A stretch of DNA of 64,000 nt. Origin: Aspergillus flavus (lineage: Eukaryota > Ascomycota > Eurotiomycetes > Eurotiales > Aspergillaceae). This document shows, in pieces, positions 45,563-55,643 of this stretch. The position numbers were made by a program, and so were the translations under genes. The stretch covers positions 124,001-188,000 of the forward strand of contig NC_092410.1 in assembly GCF_009017415.1 (NCBI RefSeq), read 5' to 3'. The first letter of the stretch is position 1, and every line of letters begins with the position of its first letter. The notes beneath the pieces are model-generated. The model searched no databases. It saw only the letters and a list, made by a program, of their open reading frames with translations, and was not told the DNA's origin.

Positions 45563-45731
45563 GGTGTAACATCATATCTCCCACCACCCTCTCCGGCTAC
45601 TTCCTCAAGTCCTTCAGGTCAGCAAATCCATTGACATATACGTCGCCTGTATACTTATTACTGTAGTTGCCTAAAAGCTCTTTGTTCGCCTAAAGGGTTC
45701 TTTGTTAGAACAAAGGCTCTTTGTCTGCAAC

Positions 45732-45756
45732 CACGTGATTGTAGGCCGATATAAAA
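45732..45756 (+). promoter_or_regulatory. CACGTG box and TATA box of the ankyrin-deaminase gene
   Basis: CACGTG (45732-45737), a bHLH-type palindrome, and TATAAAA (45750-45756) stand 163-187 bp before the ATG at 45919. An AT/CA-rich leader with repeated atcatcaccaacaccatcac follows. Confidence 0.45.
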
Positions 45757-45918
45757 GGTCTTACTTTGCCCATAAATCATTAAGAATTCAAGAATTCAAC
45801 ATTTTATTAGGGAACCCATATTCTTCATTTATCTAAAATTACCAAACATATATCATCACCAACACCATCACATCGAATATACCTGCCATAGTCCACCGTG
45901 CATTAGTATTCTCCCACA

Positions 45919-47664
45919 ATGAAAACCTTCCCTGAAGCGGACGTTATCTGGTGGAATGCGAGCTCCTACTACGTTCGTTGTCCGTTCTGCGAAGAGGTTC
46001 ATCACCACGGCATAAACTGGAAGACGAACAGGTTGAGGATTTCACATTGCGAGAAGATGGAGACTTACCTTTGCTGCTTCCCCATTGGCGATCAAGGTCA
46101 GATTGCGTATGAAATTGACAAGAGACGAGGCCGATGTACCAATATTTGTGTATCGCCTGATAGTGATACTGAGGATGACGATGTTGATCATCTGGCGATT
46201 GAGTTGGCTCAGAAGGCTACGATTGCAGCGCAGAGGGCGGATACATATGCGGATATCGATGAAGATTCGAAGGAAATTGTCACCATCGATCCAGGGCACG
46301 GCATTGAGTCGTTTGAACAAAAGAGAATTTTTGAACCAATAGACGACTGTGTTAACGGGGATACAAGAGCGGTGGAGAGATACCTGGAGACTTCTAGTGA
46401 GGCCCAGCTGTTCATTCGAGGGCGAGACTACGATGGCAAAACAACTCTCATCAGCGCAGCAGCTAAGCCGAGCTCGGAGATGGTGTCGCTTCTTATTAAA
46501 CACGGGGCTGAGGTCAATGCTGTTGACAAGCGCGGAAGGAGTGCCCTTATGGAGGCAGCGCTCTTTGGTCGGGCCGAAAATGTAAAGGTTCTCTTGCAAA
46601 ACGGTGCAGACAAAAACACTCGGGATAGCGATAACAGAATGGCTATTGATTTCGCTCGAGACCATTACAAGAATCGAAGAGAGAGATACGAGCGCACCGG
46701 AGGCAACCTGATATCTTCATCCAATCGACTGCCAGGCCGTCACGAAGACACATTCAAAAGGGACATTGATCGTCAGGATATCGTACGGCTTTTCAGCGGA
46801 GAGAACCGAAAATCAAAGATTGTTTTTGGGAGCCCTCCCACGTTATCAGGGTCTAAGTCCTACTCTTTCACACCCTCTCCGAGGCAGGACTCGCTAGTAT
46901 TACACGGCCCGATAGAAGAGTATCCAATCAGCAGCAGCTATAAGACGGTGGCGCGGTTGGAACGAGGCGGAAAATTCCCATCCATTGGCGCTATGAGCGG
47001 ATGGGCACATGGTTCGGTGCAGTCCCTCAGGGTTGATGGCCGACAGTGGACGGATGATGTCTTTTACATCTCGAATGTAGCGGGCCATGCCTTAGCTTCT
47101 CACAGCTGTGATCAGGGTAAGGACGGACGATACAATGCATGTCACGCCGAAAAGCAGTTGATAGCATACTTCATCGATCGCCATGTTTTCCTTCCACGCG
47201 ACGCTGACCCGGACTCGGAACTGGAAAAAAGGATCGAATGTATAGAGGATGAGCTTCAGGAATTCCTGTCTGGCACTGAAATAGGCCGCAAGGTGGCGTC
47301 CCTGAGAAAGAGAAAGGAGGATCTAAAACATCAGATATTTGATGGGGACGAAAAGCTCGTCGGCAAGCATGATGAGATCAAGGCACTAAATTTGGAGCTC
47401 AAATCTGTTGAAACAGCCCTAAATCTGCTAATCGCTGACTCCCAAGCACGACCACTCTTAAAGCTAGAAAGCCAACTAAAGGTTCTGAATAAGCGACTAG
47501 ACAGACATGCTGACCTGACTGAGATGGCTAGTGCGCCACCACCGGCTTCATTGGTCGAGGCGGTCATATTGATCAGCTCACGTCCTTGTCAAGACTGCAT
47601 TGTGTTCACGGACAAAGTCAATAAACGCTTTGGGCTATCCATAGAGTTATTCGCGGCACTTTGA
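45919..47664 (+). CDS. Ankyrin-repeat protein with C-terminal nucleic-acid-deaminase-type domain
   Basis: A single exon of 581 residues. The N-terminus (1-60) is a possible zinc-binding module: CPFC at 21-24, HHH, HCEK, CC. Ankyrin repeats follow at about 170-250 (DYDGKTTLISAAAKPSSEMV, SLLIKHGAEVNAVDKRGRSA, VLLQNGADKNTRDSDNRMAI). The C-terminal domain has the cytidine-deaminase superfamily zinc ligands: HAEK at residues 409-412 and PCQDC, whose cysteines are residues 557 and 560. Between them lies an unusually long insertion of about 145 residues with heptad character (LEKRIECIEDELQEFL, KALNLELKSVETALNLL). Comparable ankyrin-linked deaminases related to bacterial toxin deaminases are known from comparative work on fungi. 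Substrate (DNA, RNA or free base) unknown. All active-site residues are intact. Confidence 0.82.
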   Translation: MKTFPEADVIWWNASSYYVRCPFCEEVHHHGINWKTNRLRISHCEKMETYLCCFPIGDQGQIAYEIDKRRGRCTNICVSPDSDTEDDDVDHLAIELAQKATIAAQRADTYADIDEDSKEIVTIDPGHGIESFEQKRIFEPIDDCVNGDTRAVERYLETSSEAQLFIRGRDYDGKTTLISAAAKPSSEMVSLLIKHGAEVNAVDKRGRSALMEAALFGRAENVKVLLQNGADKNTRDSDNRMAIDFARDHYKNRRERYERTGGNLISSSNRLPGRHEDTFKRDIDRQDIVRLFSGENRKSKIVFGSPPTLSGSKSYSFTPSPRQDSLVLHGPIEEYPISSSYKTVARLERGGKFPSIGAMSGWAHGSVQSLRVDGRQWTDDVFYISNVAGHALASHSCDQGKDGRYNACHAEKQLIAYFIDRHVFLPRDADPDSELEKRIECIEDELQEFLSGTEIGRKVASLRKRKEDLKHQIFDGDEKLVGKHDEIKALNLELKSVETALNLLIADSQARPLLKLESQLKVLNKRLDRHADLTEMASAPPPASLVEAVILISSRPCQDCIVFTDKVNKRFGLSIELFAAL

Positions 47665-48022
47665 CATGGATTACAGTTAAGGAGATGTCCCTATATGGTA
47701 GGAAACCAGGCATTGTACACCCGCCGGCATCATGAGTGAGGTGTGATTCTTATGTTCTTATGACTCTGTTCGGTTTAGTCTGTGGAGCTCTGGTCCGTGT
47801 GAGATATGTACGTCGAAACTAGACAGCAAGCGCGAGAGACAATTGGGATAACCAATCGAAGTTTAGTCAATAACAAATGTTGATATCTAACAGTCCAAAT
47901 TGTATCATTCTGTGTGTCTCTGTACAGGGAACGTAAAACGCAAGCGCATAAGCTCTTAGCTAGAGCTCTTGTTTCCTGAGTATGATCCATCCTCATCGTG
48001 GCCTTTCCTTGGTCACCCTGTA
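47665..48022. other. Convergent intergenic region
   Basis: Lies between the stops of the deaminase and GH105 genes; terminators only, no gene seen. Confidence 0.45.
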
Positions 48023-49310
48023 TTAAAAGGCCTCCAATTCATAGCTCGCATACATAAACGGCCCCGCGCCCTTAACATCATTCTGCACCACGGGAACAGA
48101 TATGTAATACTGCATACAGTCAGTAAAGCCTTGGTGCAATGATATGGTGCTCAGTAAACATCAGGCTTACCTCGAAGCTCCCGTTGCTGCTTAGACTTCC
48201 CACCTCCACCGTTCCCTCCCAGTTCAACGTCCCGTTGTCATTTTTACTCACGAACCTGTCGACAAGCAGCTTATACCCCTTGTCGGCCACCTGAGAATAT
48301 TCACTTTCCTTTAGGAATCCGTTCCGAATACCCTTTAAGAATCCATATGTGAACATGGCAGACCCACTACTCTCAATGTAGTTCCTGGGGTCGCTCGGGT
48401 ATTGATCGTTCATGATCAAATACCACCCACCACTTTCATCCTGAGCTTGTTTAAGCGCTTGCGCTAGTTTCTGGAATCGGCCCAAGTTGGTCTCCCAGCC
48501 TGGGTGGGACTTGGGAAAGTAATCCAGGATATCCAGAAGGGACATGAAATACCAGCCCAGGGCGCGATTCCAGACGAGTGGAGCAGCACCGGTTTCAGGA
48601 TCTGCAAGCTTTTGTTACTTTTCTCGTTCGATCAAACTTGAGGATAATGGGAGGGAACGAAACAACGATTTGTGAGATGTAGATTACATACCAGCCCAAA
48701 CAGCAGCTTTACTGTAATCAAATCCATGGACAAGCAGCCCATCCTCACGCAAGCAATGCTCCTCGATCAAGTCAAACTGGAGCATAATATCATCCCACGC
48801 AGTGCTGTTATCTGCATCGAACCATGCAGTGTACAGCGCGTAGAAATTAGTCGACATGTAAATTCCATCCAGCCACATCTGGTTGGGATAGGTAGGATCA
48901 CGATGCCAAAGCCCACCTCCCTCATTGCGGGGCGTTATATCAATCTGTCGCCGGAGAGTATCGGCTCCTAGCTTGAACTTCTCCTGACTAGTGGCGGCCC
49001 AAGCAGCCAGGAAGTTTGTACCGATCCGTAGATCGTCAAGGGAGATTTTGTCGGTGAGGTTATAGTCGATCAACTCGCCTGAATCGCTCACGACGCCCGA
49101 GAGTTGAGACTCAATGAAGTCTAGATATTCGGCGTTGTTGGTTTTGTTGTGAGCGAGTTCAATGCCACGATAGAGTACACCGTAAGCGTAGTTCCGGGAT
49201 ACGGGCACCGATTTGGACAACCAAGATGAAGCCATCCATTCTGTGTAGTTGTTGCTGGACGCCAGTGTTGTACCTGCCGTCGCGGCGAGGAGGGCTATAG
49301 ATGATCGCAT
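48023..49310 (-). CDS. Secreted glycoside hydrolase family 105 (unsaturated rhamnogalacturonyl hydrolase)
   Basis: Three exons (49310-48692, 48601-48171, 48109-48023) give 378 residues. A signal peptide (MRSSIALLAATAGTTLASS) is followed by an alpha/alpha-barrel. Family motifs are RIGTNFLAAW, WHRDPTYPNQMWLDGIYMS with the catalytic Asp in WLDG, HGFDYSKAAVWADPETG, and APLVWNRALGWYFM. Further on come YPSDPRNYIESSGSAMFTYG and the C-terminal helix YASYELEAF. The enzyme removes unsaturated uronic acid from oligosaccharides made by pectate or rhamnogalacturonan lyases outside the cell. The fit along the whole length is good and nothing is broken. Confidence 0.93.
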
Positions 49311-49390
49311 CTTGAGGAGCGGTGATTAGACTAGTATGATAGCTAATCCTGCTCTTTCTGTCATCAGTAGCTGTCTATGTACTTTACATC

Positions 49391-49400
49391 TTTTTATATA
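49391..49400 (-). promoter_or_regulatory. TATA box of the GH105 gene
   Basis: On the minus strand the sequence is TATATAAAAA, ending 80 bp before the start codon at 49310. Confidence 0.5.
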
Positions 49401-49781
49401 CCCTAGCCTCGGGTATCTCTACCCCATACAGGAGCTCTTCAGCCAAGAAACGGATGAATTATCGACTCCTCCTCCCGCAGAAAACCCCACGAATAACACC
49501 CCGCAACTTTAAATTTAGCTGCAGATAAGCCACGATAGCATGATGGTAAATGGTGGAATTTTCCGCTTCTGTCTTCTTTTCCCAGTCTTCGTTATTTACG
49601 TTAATATTAGCCAAGGAAATTGGAATTGTGCCCAAGGATTATAGGAGCCCCATGTGAGTGGCGCAGTACTCCGCCAAGCAGTAACAATCTAGACCATACA
49701 GTTTGCTCTAAGGTGGTATGTTTAAAATTGATTGGATTTCTTAGTGAGATATATGACACTACTTTACTCTGTGCTATATAC
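49401..49781. other. Intergenic, no gene seen
   Basis: Upstream region of the GH105 gene and downstream region of the oxygenase gene. No motif beyond the TATA box. Confidence 0.4.
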
Positions 49782-51162
49782 CTAATTGTATACCTTGGCG
49801 TGCAGACCAGGGATTATCTCAAGATCCTTCGGCTGATAAGTGTACTTCCCATCCTCTGAAATCTTCGCATCCCGTGTGCGTCTTTGCTGCTGAGTCTGTC
49901 TGACCTTGACCCATTGCTCAGTGGTCAAATGCTGACCCAGTTCCGTGAAGACATTCTGCGTAAGCCCAAGTCGGTTGAGCAGGGGGCTGTTTTGAATCGG
50001 GTCCAGCACAACATGGTTATTCGGCCTACATAAGGAGTAAGTATTTGTTATGCTCCGACCCTCAATGACAAACTCACCGTGCAAAGTACAATACTCCTAA
50101 TCGATCCACATGAGCCTGGTCAGCTGGTGGCACATGTACACGATGAATGCTTGACTTGATTAGACCACCCGTAAGAGCAGTCAAGGCATCACAGGTATTG
50201 ACCGTGATGGTTCCATCTTGTGGACGCACCCATTTCCACTGACCCTGGGAATTGAGGATTTGCAATGCCGCAACTGGTTGGCGAAAGAGTAGAGTGACTG
50301 TCCCCAGATCCGTATGTCCAGGTACGTACATACCGCCCACTATCTTGTTCTCTTCGGCCCCGCGGGCTGCGTAGTGCATGTACCGAAGATGGTCCTCGCC
50401 TTTCACATCGTATTGATGGTCCTTGACAAGTTGGTCCTCGTCTGGAAGTTCAAGGAGAATGGCGAACAGACGGAGAAGCTTCTCTACTACTTCCGTGTGG
50501 CATTTCTGTATTCATCATTACTATGGGGGTGGTCAGGTGCGGTATAAACTGGTAGTACATACCCGACTAAATGCCTCAATCTCTTCCAGATGATCCCCGA
50601 GAATTGGCGGCTGCTGGCGTTGGTGATAGCCGTCGAACTTTGGAATATTGTAAACCTGTACATTGTCTTTGACTCCGTTTCCAAGACTCCCGAGGTTAGT
50701 CTATTTTCTGAGCAGCTGTAGTAGAGGTCTTACGCCCGGTGTCCCGCAGGTCTATATCCGTTATATTCCCCCTTTTCGAGGTCAGAGGCGCTGTGGTACT
50801 TGAGCTTTTCTTCTAGAGGAAGTGCATAGAACTCGCGACCGAGGGCAAATTGGCGATCGATTTCATCTTGGCTGATGTTGAAGTTTTTGACATAGAAGAA
50901 ACCTATTTCCAACAATATTAGACAACGCGATACATGTGGATCAGGATACTCACCCACGTGCCGCACAGCGTGATCCAATTGCTTCACAAGGTCTTCTTTT
51001 CCTCCAGGTTGGTCATATTGGCTGAGGTCAAGGGTGACGAGCTCAGCCCAGTCAACTGTGTCATCAGTTTCATTGAACGACTAAAGTGGGTGAGTATTGT
51101 TACTCACGGTTCTCCTTCGTCACTGGAACGTGATCATATCTATCAATGAGCTTGGCAGGCAT
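49782..51162 (-). CDS. 2-oxoglutarate/Fe(II)-dependent dioxygenase (isopenicillin N synthase-like)
   Basis: Six exons (51162-51108, 51055-50954, 50902-50734, 50686-50563, 50505-50078, 50025-49782) give 373 residues. The N-terminal DIOX_N region contains GFFYVKNFNISQDEIDRQF and EEKLKYHSASDLEKGEYNGY. The double-stranded beta-helix core carries the iron ligands as HTDLGTVTLLF (His, Asp) and SSIHRVHVP (distal His). RPNNHV follows in the position of the usual R-x-S co-substrate motif, with Ser replaced. The exon 4 acceptor is a rare GAG; the frame and family sequence support it. Such enzymes hydroxylate, desaturate or cyclise small molecules. The neighbouring siderophore-type transporter, also on the minus strand, may be functionally linked. 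Confidence 0.9.
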
Positions 51163-51608
51163 ATTGAATAAAAGAGTCTTGGTTATTTGGAGAGCACCTG
51201 TGAGAAGACAAGATGGCGACAAGAATACAAGCAATAGGCCACCCTGAAGATGAACGCTATATAACACTTCAACCCCGCATTATGCGCCTTCCGATGATTA
51301 CCAATAATGTGAGAAAGCACGCAAGCTTTACCACGCGTCTCGAGTCGGGCGTTGGTGCTACAAGTCCCCATCATTGGCTTACGGAAGTAATAACGACTCA
51401 ATAAAGTGATGTTATGCCGGGGCTGGGGCACGCCATCCGCACTACATATTTGCCGTCTTCAAGCCAAGTTAACCAACCATGTCAGGTCTTGCTTATCTCA
51501 TTAGAATATTGCTAATACGTGTATAGTAAGGCCATCCTGCAATACACAGACATCTGACCTCCCTCCATCTCAAACAGCATTCATACGCTCACACGATGTC
51601 CGTCCGAT
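51163..51608. other. Intergenic, no gene seen
   Basis: Promoter of the dioxygenase and terminator of the transporter gene. A frame at 51183-51431 has no motif. Confidence 0.4.
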
Positions 51609-53581
51609 TTACTTACCGGCCCAGAAGCGCAGGAACGCCTCCTTCTTGTTCTTGGGAGGCTCCAGCTCCGACCGACGAGTTTCAGCGAGGGGCAGCCCAT
51701 CATTTCCGACATTTGTGACAGCATTTTGCGACTTGCCCAGGAAGTAATTGTGCTGAAACAGCGAAGCGATAAGAGGGATAAACGCGAGTCCCAGCGCAGT
51801 AGCCAGACAATAATATAACGCGTGCCGATATGCCAACACCGCTCCCACTCGCATCGGATCATCAAAGCCGTATAACTTCCGAATAGACGTGGGACTACCA
51901 AACAGCTTTTTCACATCGGCTTCGGTGGCATTGGATGGCAAGTACTTTCGCAACTGCTTCGGCATCTGATCTGCCCAGATCACAGCAACAATCGCCGATC
52001 CAATAGCTCTACCAATCTTCGACCACAATGCTAACAGTGAAATAGCCAGCGCGACATCCTGATGCGGGACGGATGCTTGCGACGCAACGCGCGATCCGAC
52101 CACAGACATAGAACCACCGAATCCGACGAGGATCATCGCCATCACCATGGCGCCCGTGTTGGCAGTTGCCATGCTCCCCTCCAACATGATTCCCATACCG
52201 ATTATTTTGATCACTAGACCGGCGATCTGAATGGCTTTGTACCGATGTGTCCATCGTTGTAGGAGGCCGACAAAAGGTCCGGCAATGCAGAGGGCGAGGG
52301 TGAGGGTATTGCCGTAGTAGACCCAGCTCTGGTAGCTCCAGGGCTTAGCAATGTAGACATATGAGTCCCAGTAGAGACCGCGAACACTTCCGGCAACTGA
52401 TGTTGTGCGCCATAGCTCAGTAATAATGAATAGGCGAGATAGCAGGGTGGGAAGAACTCACGCATGTAGAAGCTATCGATAACGATGGCCATTGTGAAAG
52501 TTTTATTGAATACCAGTCGACGAGGTGCACTAGGTACGGGGGCCCATTTCACCTCGTAGATAACATAGGCGATCAGGAGGAGGCCACCAACGATCATCAT
52601 GGCGATTAGGGATTGGTTCCGCCATCCACCATCGGCGTAGGTCTTAAGAGAAAATGGTAGTAGCAAGAGCGACCAGCCGAACCCCAGCAAGACCAGGCCC
52701 AATGCATCAATTTCGTCCAGGATGCGCCTGGCAGACCGCATCCAAGGCTCTGAAGGCCCAGCCGCTCGTGCTGAGACCGTACCATGGGGTATGTCACGAC
52801 CCTCTCTCTCAGAAAGATTCCCAGCGGCTCGACGGGCGGCATTAGAGGAGGCGATGTTCACGATGCCGTTCTTCTTGGCTTTGCGATCGAGGTAGATGAG
52901 TGTGGCGACGGCTGGTCCGAGGGCGACGGGCATAATAATGGCAAACATGCCGTATCCCCAGCGCCACTGCCCTTTACTATCAATGGCATCCACAATCTTA
53001 CCCGCAAACCAGGTATTAATTATGAAGGGTGTGGAGAGCATGGAGCTCGCGAATCCGCGCCATTCGAGCGGCGTCAGGTCGGCGACGATGATGTCGTTGG
53101 TCAAGTCAAGCCCGGAGCTCCCGATGGCGACAAAGACTTCTCCAACGACGTAGCCGGCGATGGTCCTACAGGTGGCAACAATGATATACCCGAGTACATA
53201 AAAGAACAGGACCAACACGTATGTGTAGGGACGGGATGTGATGTCGGAGATCTTCGCGATAAAGGGTTTGCTCACGGCACTGATGATACTTGTTGCAATT
53301 GATAGAGTGGAGAGCACCGAGCTGTGCTGTTTGAAATACGAGGAGGCATCGACTGAGTAGTAGGACGTAGTAGATGAGTCGAGCGAGTAGGCCCACGCAC
53401 AGACGAGCACTGATACTCCGATGAGCCACAATGTCTTCCGATCCGACTTGGCTTCGCGATAGACGGCTTCCATTCGAGTGACTCCCTGCGACTGTTGGGG
53501 ATCCCCAATTGTGGGCTTCAAAGTGAGCTCATAATTTTTGTCAAGCCCTGTGACCTGGGTGATTTGATCGCTCGGTGACAT
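51609..53581 (-). CDS. Siderophore-iron transporter, MFS (SIT family)
   Basis: Two exons (53581-52462, 52396-51609) give 635 residues and about 14 membrane segments. SIT features are ICVCAW-like TM1 (VSVLVCAWAYSLDSSTTSYY), SSVLSTLSIATSIISAVSKP, the loop after TM3 (AKISDITSRPYTYVLVLFFYVLG), and YVVGEVFVAIGSSG. The large extracellular loop YWDSYVYIAKPWSYQSWVYY is also present. The second half ends with the SIT-like LRKYLPSNATEADVKKLFGS and YGFDDPMRVGAVLAYRHALYY. The protein should import ferric siderophores at the plasma membrane or vesicles. Bases around the stop read GCCGGTAAGTAA, so a further splice from that donor is possible but not needed. An iron-regulator site lies in its promoter. Confidence 0.93.
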
Positions 53582-53724
53582 GATGGGATTTTGGTAGCTT
53601 TGAAGTCCTCATAAAACGATGGACAGGGTATATATTTCTGGCGAGTGAGTACACGTTTGGCCTTGGACCAGAAATTGATTGAGCAAGGAACCATTTTTTC
53701 CCTCCTCAGTCATTTATATTTTCA

Positions 53725-53733
53725 ATCTGATAA
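53725..53733 (+). promoter_or_regulatory. SreA/Fep1-type GATA site upstream of the siderophore transporter
   Basis: ATCTGATAA matches the iron-repressor consensus ATCWGATAA exactly and lies 144 bp upstream of the start codon at 53581 (on the strand opposite to the gene). Iron-dependent repression is the expected function, by inference from the consensus and the gene it fronts. Confidence 0.6.
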
Positions 53734-55585
53734 GATCCTGTGGTACGATCTTTTGTATTAACTTTACTAATTATTTTTCCTTTCCAATAAGTAGTTCCTA
53801 GATTCCCAACTTTTCTGGCCTTCCCGTCTCACCGTAGATGGAGACTGGACCGCGTCGCACCACCGTACTTGAACAAGCATAGAACTAGGTCCAGCAAATC
53901 AAGGACATGTGGAGATGTCAGCACGATTGATACCAATCATCATTCCTACTCTCTCTAATATGCTAACGCTGGGTGCCTTTGGAAATGCTTAGGTCATGGG
54001 ATCCATATTCTACTTTTGGTTACTGACCTCTTGGCTCCCGGCCAGAGCAGCCAATTAGGAGCTGATCCGAGGGAATCTAATCTAATCAGATGTGTCGGAA
54101 TCTGTCCGACATGAGTAAATGTGAACTGACCATGGTGCTGTCCCTAGTTGCGCTATATCTGTTACTATGTCAATTACTAAGGGTTTGTCGCGTGCTTCCC
54201 GACCAGGGAATGTCTCTGCCTACTTAGTCATGTCCTGTCCGATGCGCCTAAACCGGGCTATGCATTCGCCCTAGGCTGTAGACACTTTGCACCCGAATCT
54301 CTGGACTTAACGTTCTCATCTAGCCACCATATCTGTTTAGAGAAAAGAATCAACAGGATAGTGTGGAAGCACACCAAGAGCTAATTACGAACGGGTCGAT
54401 ATGTTTATGTTGATTTTGAGAATAACCAACCGTGGTTGCCGACCTACGGTGACATGCCCCAAAACACTACAGCGACCGAGTTGACAATGAGAGACAAGGA
54501 CTAACCCAAATCCTTCATATCTAGATAGGTGTCCCGTCAAGGAATAGAACCTGACCACAATCCGGTGTCCACTTTTGCCCCCATTCTGATTTTCCAGGAC
54601 ATCAACACTTTCACTAAGCCAACAGGCGACCCTTCGTGGATACAGTACGGTCTTAAGTCAATGATTTGGAGCATATATGGTTATCACATATAGCAAGAAG
54701 TCGCTGAGAGTATTGGCGTACGGTATAAGATCAAAGCCGATCGCTAACTTTCCCGACGTTCTCATCCAGGCTTCCTCGGGCCGAGTGAAGGCCAGTGACA
54801 GGGTAAGTACTCCATCTATAACTACTCCGAGGGTCCCCTGTCCATTCTGGCAACATGTCTCATTTGATGCTCGTTAGATAGACCCACCAGTATTAAAACT
54901 TGACGACAAACTTGAAAGCCACCACGAATCAGCGGACACCGTTATTGACTGTGGAACGCGAGATGAGATGGGACCCCTAACAGGAAGGGGTCTTTGGACC
55001 ACCGAGAGCAGATCATACCGAATGAAGGAGACTTCATTTCACCTCTCTTTGGTCAGCAAATAATTATTGTGGTCGAGGATGGACAGAGAACGAACACTTC
55101 TGTACATTGGCAAAGGGCTCAATGGTCAATCCTCCTTGACAAAACAACCCTGGTGGTCACAAATAACCAGTATGTCAAAACCTACAAAGAGCCCGTGTTG
55201 AACACGTTCGGGATACACCATATGTTTGAGATATATACCGGCAGCTAATCGTCAGATCAATTGCCGAATCCAAGCCGTGTTTTGTTCAAGGCGGAGACGC
55301 GTCTGGATCGCGGAGAAAATCATGGAGTGCGGGGAAATGGCGGATTCTTCTCCACTCAAACTTGCACGGGACGTATAAATGCCGATCTCCAATGCTTTCG
55401 ACCTGCTCGATCCAAAGTATCGCCGAGGCTTCTAGAGGTCCTGTATTTTACAGTCTTACCCCGGTATTTGGTGCTTATTTTCCATCCTTCACTTTTGCCG
55501 TTTGTGGGGTCCCGACTCAGGGGTATTATTATCTGATACTTCACTTCTAGATGAAATCATCCCCTGGGTACAGGACGGCAAAAAC
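53734..55585. other. Intergenic region with two protein-like but unassigned frames
   Basis: Frames at 54677-54877 (LIQASSGRVKASDR) and 54994-55248 (SPLFGQQIIIVVEDGQRTNT) on the plus strand have coding-like composition but no clear splice connection or family. They may be an eroded gene. Nothing else was recognised. Confidence 0.3.
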
Positions 55586-55592
55586 TTATAAA
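55586..55592 (+). promoter_or_regulatory. TATA box of the tannase/esterase gene
   Basis: TATAAAA lies 52 bp before the first codon at 55644. Confidence 0.5.
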
Positions 55593-55643
55593 ATCAAGCA
55601 TGTAGCTCGGGAAATGTCAATCGCAATGTAGCATTATTCTTCC

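Larger units (their letters stand above)
43253..45731. other. Long intergenic region with two hairpins
   Basis: No gene is supported over about 2.5 kb. Small frames at 43523-44327, 44484-44958 and 44907-45295 have no motif on either strand. Two perfect inverted repeats are listed separately. Confidence 0.4.

Noticed and set aside
46042..46665. 207-codon minus-strand frame
   Set aside because: Antisense to the ankyrin repeats of the deaminase gene; no domain.
52784..53302. 172-codon plus-strand frame
   Set aside because: Antisense to the siderophore transporter.
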